Assembly: GCA_900314865.1 (NCBI GenBank)
Contig: OMWW01000006.1
Location: 1-64,000 of the forward strand
DNA length: 64,000 bases
Source: an uncultured Erysipelotrichaceae bacterium
Lineage (GTDB): Bacteria > Bacillota_I > Bacilli_A > RFN20 > CAG-826
Direction: 5' to 3'
The notes beneath the pieces were generated by a model. It did no database searches. It saw only the letters and a list, made by a program, of their open reading frames with translations, and was not told where the DNA came from. The number at the start of each line of letters is the position of its first letter. Position 1 is the stretch's first letter. A program made the translations under genes and the position numbers. This document shows, piece by piece, positions 34,775 to 43,398 of this stretch.

Positions 34775-36838
34775 ATGGAAGACAGCGGTAAAATAACATT
34801 TAATCAAATCTGCAACACTGCTATTTTGAGAAGTGGTGCCATGAGAAATAAAAATTCTTTTGAATTATTAGAAAATTTGGCCACGACTTTAATTGAGTAT
34901 AAAAAATACGACAGTTTTGTAAGAGATACTTTCAATAATGATTTTTATGAATTTTATCATCTAAATTTACCACCAATTGTTCTTGGTGAAGTTCTAAATA
35001 GATTGGTCTCAAAAAAACTAATCAAGAAAAAAGATAAAGATATTTTTATTGTTGATTCTACTGAAGCTTCTAAAATTAATGGTTTAAACGAGCTTGAGTC
35101 GTTTACTCAGGATAGAAATGTCCTTGTAACTTTTTTAAATGATTATTTACTTTCAAATGGCGTAAAACTTGATCGTGAAAACACTGAAATATTACTGACC
35201 AAACATATTGAAGATAGCCTATCAATTTTAGGCGATCCTTCTAATAGAAGTGTTCAATTAAATACTACTGAGCAATTTTTGGTTGATTCTTTCGTTAAAG
35301 AGCTTAAAAGAAATGATGAGAATGGATATTATAGTATTTACAAGAAAATATTGTTTGGTAGATTACTTGCTGCTTTTATTGTTAACAATTCCAATGCTTT
35401 GGATACAACCATTACGATTCTTGATAAGTTGGTTCTTTATCTTGATACTGGAGTAGTGTTTAATTTGCTTGGGCTTGACAACTATTCAACAAAAACCGAA
35501 TACCTAGATATGATAAGTACTCTGCAAGGATTGGGTGCGAAAATAAGGATTTTTAGTCATGTTTATGATGAGGTATACGACATTATTAGTGGAAGTAAAT
35601 ATTGGATAAATAATTACCAGTATTCTTCTAGTAACGCTTCTCGAGTTGCCGAATATTTTATATCAAACAAATTTACGTCCGAAGATATAGATGAATATCT
35701 TTTGAAATTAGAAAGCAAGTTCAAAGAACTGGACATTGAAATAGATGATTATGAGATTGATTACAATGAACCTGACCAATATGGATTGTATGAAGAAAAT
35801 GTATTTAAAAAAATTAAAAACCAATACATTTTAACTGGCGGTTATCAAGAAAATAAGGATGACACCTATCGAATTGACGCCAAATCCATTTATTCAATAC
35901 ACAAAATGAGAAGAGGTAAAAAATACAGAAAACTAAATGACGCAGGATATATTCTTCTTACAACAAACAAAGGAATAGCCAAAGTAGCAAGAGAATGCAC
36001 TGTTGGTGGTGCAAACTCAATCGCATATGTAATTACAGATGCATATTTAAGCATGCTTTTGTTCCTTGCCTATCCAAATTATTCTGATGAAACAAATATG
36101 CGTTTTTTAATTCCTGCTGCTTACCACGCTTTTAGGCCTAGCAAAGAATTATTAATTAAGATGGAAACAGTTTTAAGAGACTTAAATAAACGTGGCGTTA
36201 TGTCTGAAAAAGAAGTGTTTTCTTGGATTTCTAATATTGCTCTTGGGGAAGAGGTGCTTGCCGTTACAAACAACGATCCGGAGTTATTTGATGAATCCAC
36301 TCCAGAAAAAGTTATTGAAAAAATAAAAAAGGAAGCTTCGGAAAAGGTTTCTAAATCGCAGGAAGAAGCAAATAATTTGGTTATAAGAGCTAATGAGCAA
36401 TCGGAAGAATCTTTGAAACTATATTTAGAAACGGAAGAAGCTCGTAAGAAGTTGGTGAATGAGCTAAATGAAAAAGATGAAAAAGAATTGACTCTAATTC
36501 AGGAAAGAAAAAAAGACATCGAAACAAAATCTACAAAAAAGATAAAAATATTAAGCATTACCTACTTTGTTGTTTGCTTGTTAATTATAGCCACGATTTG
36601 TACTTCTTTGGCTGTTTTGTCTGATTATCTGATTAAATCAGATTATTCTAAGTGGCTTTCATATCTTATTTCTTCCGCTGTTACAATTGTTTTAGGTCTA
36701 TTATCTTTTCATTTTTTGTTTTCAAGTTGTTGCCTGCTTGCTTCTAAAGCGGTTAAAACAAAAAAATATACAAGCTTAATTAAGAACCTTTCCGATAAAA
36801 TAAACACATTAAACAATCAAATTGCAAACAGAAAATAA
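34775..36838 (+). CDS. PIN-like nuclease domain protein with coiled coil and C-terminal membrane helices
   Basis: About 687 residues from ATG 34775 (SD AAAGG); the frame opens earlier at TTG 34724. Residues about 215-420 look like a PIN-type nuclease: LVLYLDTGVVFNLLG (first Asp), HVYDEVYDII (Glu), RIDAKSIYSI (Asp) and GYILLTTNKGIAKVAR. A charged coiled coil (about 530-590, EKIKKEASEKVSKSQEEANN) leads to two membrane helices (about 592-615 and 630-660) and a short tail. A membrane-tethered nuclease of this kind would fit an abortive-infection effector, but that is inference. Family not named with certainty. Confidence 0.6.
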   Translation: MEDSGKITFNQICNTAILRSGAMRNKNSFELLENLATTLIEYKKYDSFVRDTFNNDFYEFYHLNLPPIVLGEVLNRLVSKKLIKKKDKDIFIVDSTEASKINGLNELESFTQDRNVLVTFLNDYLLSNGVKLDRENTEILLTKHIEDSLSILGDPSNRSVQLNTTEQFLVDSFVKELKRNDENGYYSIYKKILFGRLLAAFIVNNSNALDTTITILDKLVLYLDTGVVFNLLGLDNYSTKTEYLDMISTLQGLGAKIRIFSHVYDEVYDIISGSKYWINNYQYSSSNASRVAEYFISNKFTSEDIDEYLLKLESKFKELDIEIDDYEIDYNEPDQYGLYEENVFKKIKNQYILTGGYQENKDDTYRIDAKSIYSIHKMRRGKKYRKLNDAGYILLTTNKGIAKVARECTVGGANSIAYVITDAYLSMLLFLAYPNYSDETNMRFLIPAAYHAFRPSKELLIKMETVLRDLNKRGVMSEKEVFSWISNIALGEEVLAVTNNDPELFDESTPEKVIEKIKKEASEKVSKSQEEANNLVIRANEQSEESLKLYLETEEARKKLVNELNEKDEKELTLIQERKKDIETKSTKKIKILSITYFVVCLLIIATICTSLAVLSDYLIKSDYSKWLSYLISSAVTIVLGLLSFHFLFSSCCLLASKAVKTKKYTSLIKNLSDKINTLNNQIANRK

Positions 36839-36845
36839 AAAAGCT

Positions 36846-37538
36846 ATGGTAAAGAAGATTCATTATTGTTGGTTTGGAGGAAAACCAAAACCAAAGAAAA
36901 TTAGAAAATGCATCGCAAGCTGGAAAAAATATTTTCCAGATTTTGAGATTATTGAATGGAACGAATCTAACTTTGATATTAACTGCTGTGAATATGTGAA
37001 GAATGCCTATAACCTCAAAAAGTGGGCGTATGTCTCTGACTATTGTCGCTTACTTAAACTCTATGAACATGGAGGGCTCTACTTCGACACGGACGTTGAA
37101 GTTATCAAAAGATTCAAAGATGAATTCTTTAATACTCCTTTTGTGACTCTTGAAATTGCAGAGTATGTTGCGATTGGGATGGGTGGTACTATATACGTAG
37201 AAAAGAATGATCCATTCTGTAAAGCGTTGCTCGATTCTTATGAAGGAGAATCATCTTTAGAAAAAGCAGAAGGAAGTAGATTCACTAAATCCATATGTGA
37301 CAGAGCGTATGACTATTTCATCCAATATGGATTTGTGAGAGAAGATAAGTTCCAATATTTAAATGGATATACTTTATATCCAAGCGAATATTTTTCTCCT
37401 CTTAACAATCTTACTCAAAAGATGCATAAGACAAAGAATACATATTCTATTCATTACTATATTGGAAGTTGGTTCACCTTTGGTGAGAAGTTGCATAACT
37501 GGTTTTATAGACTAGAAAAGAAATTACATATTAAATAA
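36846..37538 (+). CDS. GT32-type glycosyltransferase
   Basis: 230 residues from ATG 36846. It starts KKIHYCWFGGKPKPKKIRKC and has the DXD segment YEHGGLYFDTDVEVIK (about residue 80), as in OCH1/capsular GT32 enzymes that transfer mannose, galactose or glucose. First gene after the island; polysaccharide synthesis resumes here. It lies 7 bases upstream of the HlpA-like gene. No SD. Confidence 0.87.
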   Translation: MVKKIHYCWFGGKPKPKKIRKCIASWKKYFPDFEIIEWNESNFDINCCEYVKNAYNLKKWAYVSDYCRLLKLYEHGGLYFDTDVEVIKRFKDEFFNTPFVTLEIAEYVAIGMGGTIYVEKNDPFCKALLDSYEGESSLEKAEGSRFTKSICDRAYDYFIQYGFVREDKFQYLNGYTLYPSEYFSPLNNLTQKMHKTKNTYSIHYYIGSWFTFGEKLHNWFYRLEKKLHIK

Positions 37539-37544
37539 ATAAAC

Positions 37545-38501
37545 ATGAGTTACGATATTCCAATCCTTTTAGAGTTTTACGCTAGACCAGATAAATTCAT
37601 CTATGTTTTTGAAGCGGTCAAAAAGATGAAACCTAAATATCTTTATCTATATCAAGATGCGCCTAGAAGCGAAAAAGATAAAGAAGGTTGTCAAAGATGT
37701 AGAGAGATTGTTAACTCTATTGATTGGGACTGTGAAGTTAAAACCTTTTATCAAGACATAAATCAAGGTTGTGACCCAAGTGGATGGTTAGCACAGTCCT
37801 GGTTCTTCTCTCAAGTTGAATATGGAATTGTCTTAGAAGATGACTGTGTTCCTAATGAATCATTCTTTCTATTTATGAAAGAAAATCTTATTAAATATAA
37901 AGATGATAATGATATTGCTTATATAAGTGGGATGAATGTTTTGGATGATTATGAAAATAAGATAGAACCAGGCTCTTCCTATTTCTTCACTAAATACGGA
38001 AGTACATGGGGTTGGGGAAGTTGGAAAAGATTCTATTCAAAATGTGACTCGTCATATTCTTGGCTTGATGATGAAAAGCAGTTACAAGAAATCATTAATG
38101 ATTTCACTAATAAGAAAACATGTGAAGACTATATCGCTTTAGCAAGAATAAGAAAAAAAGAAGGCAAAGCCTATTTTGAGACTATTCTAACCGCGAACGT
38201 AAGACTTCATCATCAAATGGAAATTGTTCCTACTCACAATATGATTTCTAATATTGGGATTGGTGATTTTGGTACTCATAGCGCTTCTTCTTTAAAAAGA
38301 TTACATCCAAAAATCAGAAAGATGTTTTTTAAGAAACAATATGATTATGAATTTCCTTTAATTCATCCTACTAAAAAAGAAATCAATGTTGGTTATGAAA
38401 AAGATATGTCAAAAGCCTGGCCTAGATGTAAACTTTCCTATAAGTATTACGCACTTAAATATGAAATAGGAAGAAGACTATTTCCAAAACGATATAAATA
38501 A
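37545..38501 (+). CDS. HlpA-like glycosyltransferase, paralogue of 4002
   Basis: 318 residues. DIPILLEFYARPDKFIYVFE, YQDINQGCDPSGW, the acidic GIVLEDDCVPNESF and STWGWGSWKRFYS align in order with the transferase at 4002-4970. GT-A-like sugar transferase of capsule loci; substrate unknown. It sits directly behind the GT32 gene and ends before a hairpin. Confidence 0.77.
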   Translation: MSYDIPILLEFYARPDKFIYVFEAVKKMKPKYLYLYQDAPRSEKDKEGCQRCREIVNSIDWDCEVKTFYQDINQGCDPSGWLAQSWFFSQVEYGIVLEDDCVPNESFFLFMKENLIKYKDDNDIAYISGMNVLDDYENKIEPGSSYFFTKYGSTWGWGSWKRFYSKCDSSYSWLDDEKQLQEIINDFTNKKTCEDYIALARIRKKEGKAYFETILTANVRLHHQMEIVPTHNMISNIGIGDFGTHSASSLKRLHPKIRKMFFKKQYDYEFPLIHPTKKEINVGYEKDMSKAWPRCKLSYKYYALKYEIGRRLFPKRYK

Positions 38502-38504
38502 TAT

Positions 38505-38526
38505 GGAGTGAATATTCACTCCTTTT
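38505..38526 (+). terminator. Hairpin between the HlpA-like and acyltransferase genes
   Basis: Perfect palindrome GGAGTGAATATTCACTCC followed by TTTT, a short intrinsic terminator or attenuator. The next ATG is only 8 bases after the T-run, leaving no room for a separate promoter between them, so read-through or an internal start must express the acyltransferase. Confidence 0.6.
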
Positions 38527-38533
38527 ATGTATT

Positions 38534-39577
38534 ATGAAAGAAAGAATATTTTATTTAGATATTATTAGAGTAGTAGCGATGACTCTTGTCACTCTCCTTC
38601 ATAGTGTTGCGGACACTTTTTTAAGAAGTGGAGCGGGTTCACCTCTATTCAATATATCTAATGTCTTATATTGTTTAGCCTCTATAGGAGTGTTACTTTT
38701 TGTCTATATAAGTGGAGCAATCTTTTTAGATGAAAAATATGAATTAACATGTAGGAAGTTAGCTAAACATATATTGAGATTAGTTATCTTCTTCATCTTC
38801 TGGAGTGTGATATATACCTCTATTTTTGATATCTTCTTTCCTCTAAGAGAGGGGTTAACATTAAATGTCACCAATATCTTTAAAACATTCTTTAAAGGTT
38901 TTTATCATCTTTGGTATATCTATCTTATTATCTTCTTATATCTAATTACTCCTTTATTAAGGAGATTTATCAAAAAAGAACATATCAAAAAGATAGGTGT
39001 AGTGGTCACTCTTCTTTTATTAGTAGTGTCTTCCATTTCTTTAACTTTTAGATTATTAATCGCATATCGAATATATGATTTATCAATATTTGTTATTTAT
39101 GATAAATATCACTTAGATTTTATTGTTCTATTTCCTCTTATTTATATACTCGGTTATTTACTTCATAACATTGAATTTAATAGATGGAAATATGTTATCT
39201 ATATCTTAGGTGTTTTAGGCTTTATATCCTCAATCATTGGTAACACTTATTTGAAGTCATTTGGGATCCGTTCAATTGATTATGGTTATACGCATGCTGA
39301 TAGTCCAATGATGATTTTATCATCATTATCATTATTTATACTTATCAAAAGTATTATTAAAAAAGAATATAAGATCATTACATTTTTATCTTCTTTGTCC
39401 TTAGGTATTTATGGGAGTCACCCAATGTTTTGTGTATTCTCCTATATGATATTAGATAACATTAACAATATAAGTGGGTATTTATATATTCCTATCACCT
39501 TTATTTTTGCCTTTATTTGTTCTGTTTTATTGTCTTATATTTTTTCTAAGATTCCATATCTAAAAAGAATCGTATAG
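38534..39577 (+). CDS. Acyltransferase family 3 membrane protein
   Basis: 347 residues, about ten membrane helices. FYLDIIRVVAMTLVTLLHS carries the R...H pattern of AT3 proteins (catalytic-site His near residue 23), followed by FVYISGAIFL and HLWYIYLIIFLYLITPLL. Such proteins O-acetylate (or succinylate) exopolysaccharides or lipid-linked sugars. Last gene of the polysaccharide locus. No SD close to the ATG. Confidence 0.87.
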   Translation: MKERIFYLDIIRVVAMTLVTLLHSVADTFLRSGAGSPLFNISNVLYCLASIGVLLFVYISGAIFLDEKYELTCRKLAKHILRLVIFFIFWSVIYTSIFDIFFPLREGLTLNVTNIFKTFFKGFYHLWYIYLIIFLYLITPLLRRFIKKEHIKKIGVVVTLLLLVVSSISLTFRLLIAYRIYDLSIFVIYDKYHLDFIVLFPLIYILGYLLHNIEFNRWKYVIYILGVLGFISSIIGNTYLKSFGIRSIDYGYTHADSPMMILSSLSLFILIKSIIKKEYKIITFLSSLSLGIYGSHPMFCVFSYMILDNINNISGYLYIPITFIFAFICSVLLSYIFSKIPYLKRIV

Positions 39578-39612
39578 TAAAAAGAAATATACTTAATATA
39601 TTTACTTGGTAT

Positions 39613-39618
39613 ATAATC
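39613..39618 (+). promoter_or_regulatory. -10 box for the VTT-PlsC gene
   Basis: TATAAT, 8 bases before ATG 39627, with no SD in between. The expected start point is at or 1-2 bases before the ATG. A -35 is not clear. Confidence 0.5.
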
Positions 39619-39626
39619 ATTCACGC

Positions 39627-41498
39627 ATGGGAAAAAGAAAAATTTCTAAGAAATCATTAATTGAAAGAATTGTCGTACTCACTATCGTGGTCGCGGTTAT
39701 TTTGATGTTGGTGCTTTTCTTAAAAGATATCTTTATTCCTTTAATCAAATATCAAGCTAGTAATAATAGAGAGGCCGCCGAAGCTTTATTAAGAGATAAC
39801 GGAATCTTAGGCTATATCGCGGTTCCTGTTATTGAGGCTCTTCAAATGGTGGTCATCTTTATTCCAGCCGAATTCATTCAAATCACCTCTGGTATGTCTT
39901 TCCCGGCCTGGCAAGCCATATTATTATGTGATTTAGGTGTTTGTTTAGGGGCTTCTTTAATTTACCTCATCATCAACGTTTTCCGTTTCAAAGGTGATAT
40001 CTTAGCAAGAAGTGAATCGAAGATCGCTCAATATGAAAAAGTAAGCAAGAACCGTTCTACTTTGCTTATGATGGTGTTACTTTTCATCATGCCGATTGTT
40101 CCTTTTGGAGCGATTTGTTATTACGGAAGTAGCAAGAAACCAACATATTGGAAATATATCCTTACTGTCGCTTTAGCGGTATTACCATCTATATGTACTT
40201 CTATTTTGATGGGTTATGCGATTACTGAGGCCATTAGCGGTACTTGGCCAGTTTGGGCGCTAGTGCTCACCATCATTGGAGGAGGGGCAGTTCTCTTACT
40301 CTTACTTTTATTCGTGTTACATCAATTCTTCTTTAAACACAACGATAACACTCCTTACTCTTGGTTTTATGGAATCATCATTTCTATGATTTCGAAATTC
40401 TTGATGTTTAAAGTGAAATACAAAGTCATCAACCAAGAAAAGATGAATGAAGTGGGGGGACAATATGTCGTTCTCGCTAATCACCACACATGGTTTGACT
40501 TTATGGGTGTTCATAAGTTAGACCCAAATATGCGTTATGCGATGGTGATGAATAATCACTTGTTCCATGCGCCTATTGTTGGTAAATGGTTTACTAGAAG
40601 TGGCTGTATTCCTAAGAAGTTATTCGCCCCTGATATTCCTTGTGCGGTCAAGTTATTAAACGCCAAAAATAGTGGTTACTCTATTGCGATGTTCCCAGAA
40701 GCTAGACTATCCACTGATGGAGGTCCTTCATATATCAATTCTGCGACTGCTTCACTTGCCAAGAAGCTTGATTTACCTGTTGTTCTTGTCCAACTCCGTG
40801 GAGGTTATTTCATCAAACCTAAATGGAGAAAGAAGATGAAACGTGGAACTTATCAAATTGAAGTGATGCGTGTTATTCAACCAAATGAATTAGAAGCTAT
40901 GGAAGTTGAAGAGATTCAATCAATTATTCAAGAGAATCTTTCTTTCAACGAATTTGATAACAAAGATTTGAAATTCAAAAGTGGTAATAAGGCTAGTGGA
41001 CTTGAAGATATTTTATATAGATGTAAAGACTGTGGAACTTTATATTCCACTTATTCTAAAGGTAATTATTTAAAATGCTCAAAATGTGGTAAGACATATA
41101 ACATTCTTCCTAATTATCAATTCGATGATAGTAAGACTCATAACATCTATGAATATTATCAAGATATGAAAGAGTTAGAAATGAAAGAGATTGATGACAT
41201 CAATCTTGATATTGAAGTAGATGTGAAGATCTACACTGATAACAAGAAGAAATATCGAACTGATAAAGGTGTTTTCCATTTTGATAAAGACAAAGTGTAT
41301 TTCAAATCCTCAGAGAGTGATTTCTATTTTGAATATTTGACCTCTCAGCTAGAAGGAATAGCCTACTCTGTTAGAGAAGAATTTGAAATGTATTATAAAG
41401 ATGAACTCTATTATTTTTATCCTAAAGAAGAAAACCGAAAAGTTGTTACTAGAGTAGCCTTATTGTTTGAGGCTAATAAATCACGTTTAAGTAACTAA
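39627..41498 (+). CDS. VTT/DedA-type membrane domain fused to PlsC acyltransferase and a zinc ribbon
   Basis: 623 residues from ATG 39627. Residues 15-235 form a VTT (SNARE-associated/DedA) domain: VIFIPAEFIQITSGMSF, a glycine-rich re-entrant region and LLFIMPIVPFGAICYYG. Residues about 260-420 are a PlsC-type acyltransferase with NHHTWFD (H-x4-D, residue about 284) and FPEARLS (about 355). Residues about 465-485 have two CxxC pairs (CKDCG...CSKCG), a zinc ribbon; a C-terminal beta-rich tail follows. PlsC makes phosphatidic acid from lysophosphatidic acid; VTT proteins move lipids across membranes. The fusion suggests coupled acylation and flipping or a dedicated lipid remodeller. Confidence 0.8.
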   Translation: MGKRKISKKSLIERIVVLTIVVAVILMLVLFLKDIFIPLIKYQASNNREAAEALLRDNGILGYIAVPVIEALQMVVIFIPAEFIQITSGMSFPAWQAILLCDLGVCLGASLIYLIINVFRFKGDILARSESKIAQYEKVSKNRSTLLMMVLLFIMPIVPFGAICYYGSSKKPTYWKYILTVALAVLPSICTSILMGYAITEAISGTWPVWALVLTIIGGGAVLLLLLLFVLHQFFFKHNDNTPYSWFYGIIISMISKFLMFKVKYKVINQEKMNEVGGQYVVLANHHTWFDFMGVHKLDPNMRYAMVMNNHLFHAPIVGKWFTRSGCIPKKLFAPDIPCAVKLLNAKNSGYSIAMFPEARLSTDGGPSYINSATASLAKKLDLPVVLVQLRGGYFIKPKWRKKMKRGTYQIEVMRVIQPNELEAMEVEEIQSIIQENLSFNEFDNKDLKFKSGNKASGLEDILYRCKDCGTLYSTYSKGNYLKCSKCGKTYNILPNYQFDDSKTHNIYEYYQDMKELEMKEIDDINLDIEVDVKIYTDNKKKYRTDKGVFHFDKDKVYFKSSESDFYFEYLTSQLEGIAYSVREEFEMYYKDELYYFYPKEENRKVVTRVALLFEANKSRLSN

Positions 41499-41509
41499 CT
41501 TGGTTACTT
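41489..41509 (+). other. Hairpin after the VTT-PlsC gene
   Basis: AAGTAAC/GTTACTT, 7-bp stem, 7-base loop, overlapping the stop codon. No U-run, and the -10 of the next gene begins 7 bases later, so it is a weak terminator at best. Confidence 0.3.
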
Positions 41510-41512
41510 ATA

Positions 41513-41521
41513 TGCTATATT
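41513..41521 (+). promoter_or_regulatory. Extended -10 box for the YbhN-like gene
   Basis: TGCTATATT (TGn plus -10) ends 7 bases before ATG 41529; no SD. Predicts a leaderless or nearly leaderless mRNA. Confidence 0.5.
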
Positions 41522-41528
41522 ATTGAAG

Positions 41529-42662
41529 ATGCCAATAAGTTCAAAAGATATCCGAAAACAAATAATCAGATATGTTATATATTTGATTTTTGTTTTATCT
41601 TTGACCGCTTTAGCGTTTTATCTCACGGTTGGAAAAAACGTTAATCTAATTTGGGAAACACTTAAAAGTGCGAATGTTTGGTATATAGTGGCGATCTTTA
41701 TAATTGTTCTTGGCTGCATTTTAGCGAGATCAATTGTTGTCTATTTCTTAACCCGGATATTTGAAAAAGATTATTTCTTTCATAGAGCGATTGCGATTGA
41801 TCAAGTTGGTTCTTTATATCGTATGGTGACTCCTGCAGGTTTAGGGGGGCATGTTATGGAAACCTATACCTACTATAAACAAGGTATAAGAGTTAGTAAC
41901 GCTCTTTCCATTATTGCGATGTATTCTATTGTCTATCAAGTAGTGTTAATCCTTTATGGATTAATCTCTATTATATGTAAACATCAAGTCATTAATGAGA
42001 TTGGTTATATTTCTATCTCCTTTAATGGAGGAAGTAATAACGTTCCTTTATGGCTACTTATCTCAATCGGCTTTGCCTTTAACGTCCTTTCAATTGGCGT
42101 TATTCTTCTTATCTCTTATTGGAATGGCTTCTTTCGTTTCATTAGAGGTCCAATTGTGAGATTCCTTCATAAAATCAAACTCTTAAAAGAAGTGGAAAAA
42201 CATCAAGAACATTTAGATGCGGCGGTCATCAACTTTAGAAACAACTTAAAGACTTTATTTAAACATATTCCAACTTTACTCATCTGTATCGTCTTCTTTT
42301 TTATCTACATCACAATTTCTTACTCCGTTCCATATATCTGTGGTTTATCTTTAGGAAATGCATCAATGTATGCGAATTACTGGGATAGTGTGCTTCTATC
42401 TAACATCCATCAAATGGTGACTTGTATCATTCCTATTCCAGGAAGTTCGGTGATATCCGAGATGTTCTTCCTTCAACTCTTCTCTCCTAGCGCTGGTCCT
42501 TCATTCTACGATAATGAGGTCATCGCTCGCGCATCATTACTCTTATGGAGAAGTTTGATGTTTATCTTCCCATTATTTATCGCATCCTTATATACGATTA
42601 TTTATCGCCCAAGAAAGAGAAATAACAATGAAAATCCAAAAGATCAAAATCTTGAAGAATAA
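41529..42662 (+). CDS. YbhN/LPG-synthase-type transmembrane protein
   Basis: 377 residues from ATG 41529, polytopic (about eight helices). SLYRMVTPAGLGGHVMETYTYYK and IPIPGSSVISEMFFLQLF are the conserved patterns of the UPF0104/lysylphosphatidylglycerol-synthase membrane region. There is no MprF synthase domain, so a stand-alone lipid flippase-like protein is likely. It follows a lipid acyltransferase gene and overlaps recX by 35 bp. Confidence 0.82.
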   Translation: MPISSKDIRKQIIRYVIYLIFVLSLTALAFYLTVGKNVNLIWETLKSANVWYIVAIFIIVLGCILARSIVVYFLTRIFEKDYFFHRAIAIDQVGSLYRMVTPAGLGGHVMETYTYYKQGIRVSNALSIIAMYSIVYQVVLILYGLISIICKHQVINEIGYISISFNGGSNNVPLWLLISIGFAFNVLSIGVILLISYWNGFFRFIRGPIVRFLHKIKLLKEVEKHQEHLDAAVINFRNNLKTLFKHIPTLLICIVFFFIYITISYSVPYICGLSLGNASMYANYWDSVLLSNIHQMVTCIIPIPGSSVISEMFFLQLFSPSAGPSFYDNEVIARASLLLWRSLMFIFPLFIASLYTIIYRPRKRNNNENPKDQNLEE

Positions 42663-43395
42663 AGTTGTGGTCTCTTTTGAAAAGGAGAAATTAGAGTTAG
42701 ACAAAGAAGTCTACCCTAATTTTTATCTATATGAAGGAAAAGAAATTAGTCTTAAAGAATATAAAAGTATCAAAGAATATAACAATATCGCATCTTTACT
42801 CAAATACGCGATGCGTATTCGTCAAAAAAGTTTATATTCTGAATATGCCTTAAGAAGTAAATTATATGATAAAGGTGGAAATAAAAAAGAAGTAGATAAA
42901 GTGATATCAACCTTAAAAGGATATGACCTAATTGATGATAAAGCTTTTGTCTTAGAGTATGTTGAATACTATAACTCTAAACTATACGGCAAAAATAAGA
43001 TTATCCAGAAGTTAGAGGAAAAAGGAATCTTTAAAGAGAATATTTCTAAATCATGTTTCTCCTTAAGTACCGAAAACAAAAAAGCAAAAGCGTTACTTCC
43101 TAAGCTTGAAAAGAAATATGAAAAATATAACTTCAAAGAAAAGAAAGACCATATCTATCGCGCATATTTAGAGCAAGGTTATGATTTAGAGATCGCTTTA
43201 AAATACGTAGAGATGGTGAAAGAAAGTTCATCCATAGATGAAGAGGATAAACTCAAACGCGATTATGAGAAAGCCACGATTCGTTTATCTCGTAAATATA
43301 GTGGGAAAGAATTAAAAGAAAAAATCTTACAAGCGTTATTAACTAAAGGATATAAATTCAATATGATTTACCCCTTACTAGAAAGGAACAAATAA
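42628..43395 (+). CDS. recX: Regulatory protein RecX
   Basis: 255 residues, typical for Firmicutes RecX. Three-helix repeats: LLKYAMRIRQKSLYSEYALRSKL, VISTLKGYDLIDDKAFVLEY, YGKNKIIQKLEEKGI, then two later repeats ending ILQALLTKGYKFNMI. RecX modulates RecA filaments in recombination. It starts inside the YbhN-like gene (35-bp overlap), and yhaM follows by 3 bases, so it is likely co-transcribed with both. Confidence 0.85.
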   Translation: MKIQKIKILKNKVVVSFEKEKLELDKEVYPNFYLYEGKEISLKEYKSIKEYNNIASLLKYAMRIRQKSLYSEYALRSKLYDKGGNKKEVDKVISTLKGYDLIDDKAFVLEYVEYYNSKLYGKNKIIQKLEEKGIFKENISKSCFSLSTENKKAKALLPKLEKKYEKYNFKEKKDHIYRAYLEQGYDLEIALKYVEMVKESSSIDEEDKLKRDYEKATIRLSRKYSGKELKEKILQALLTKGYKFNMIYPLLERNK

Positions 43396-43398
43396 TAT

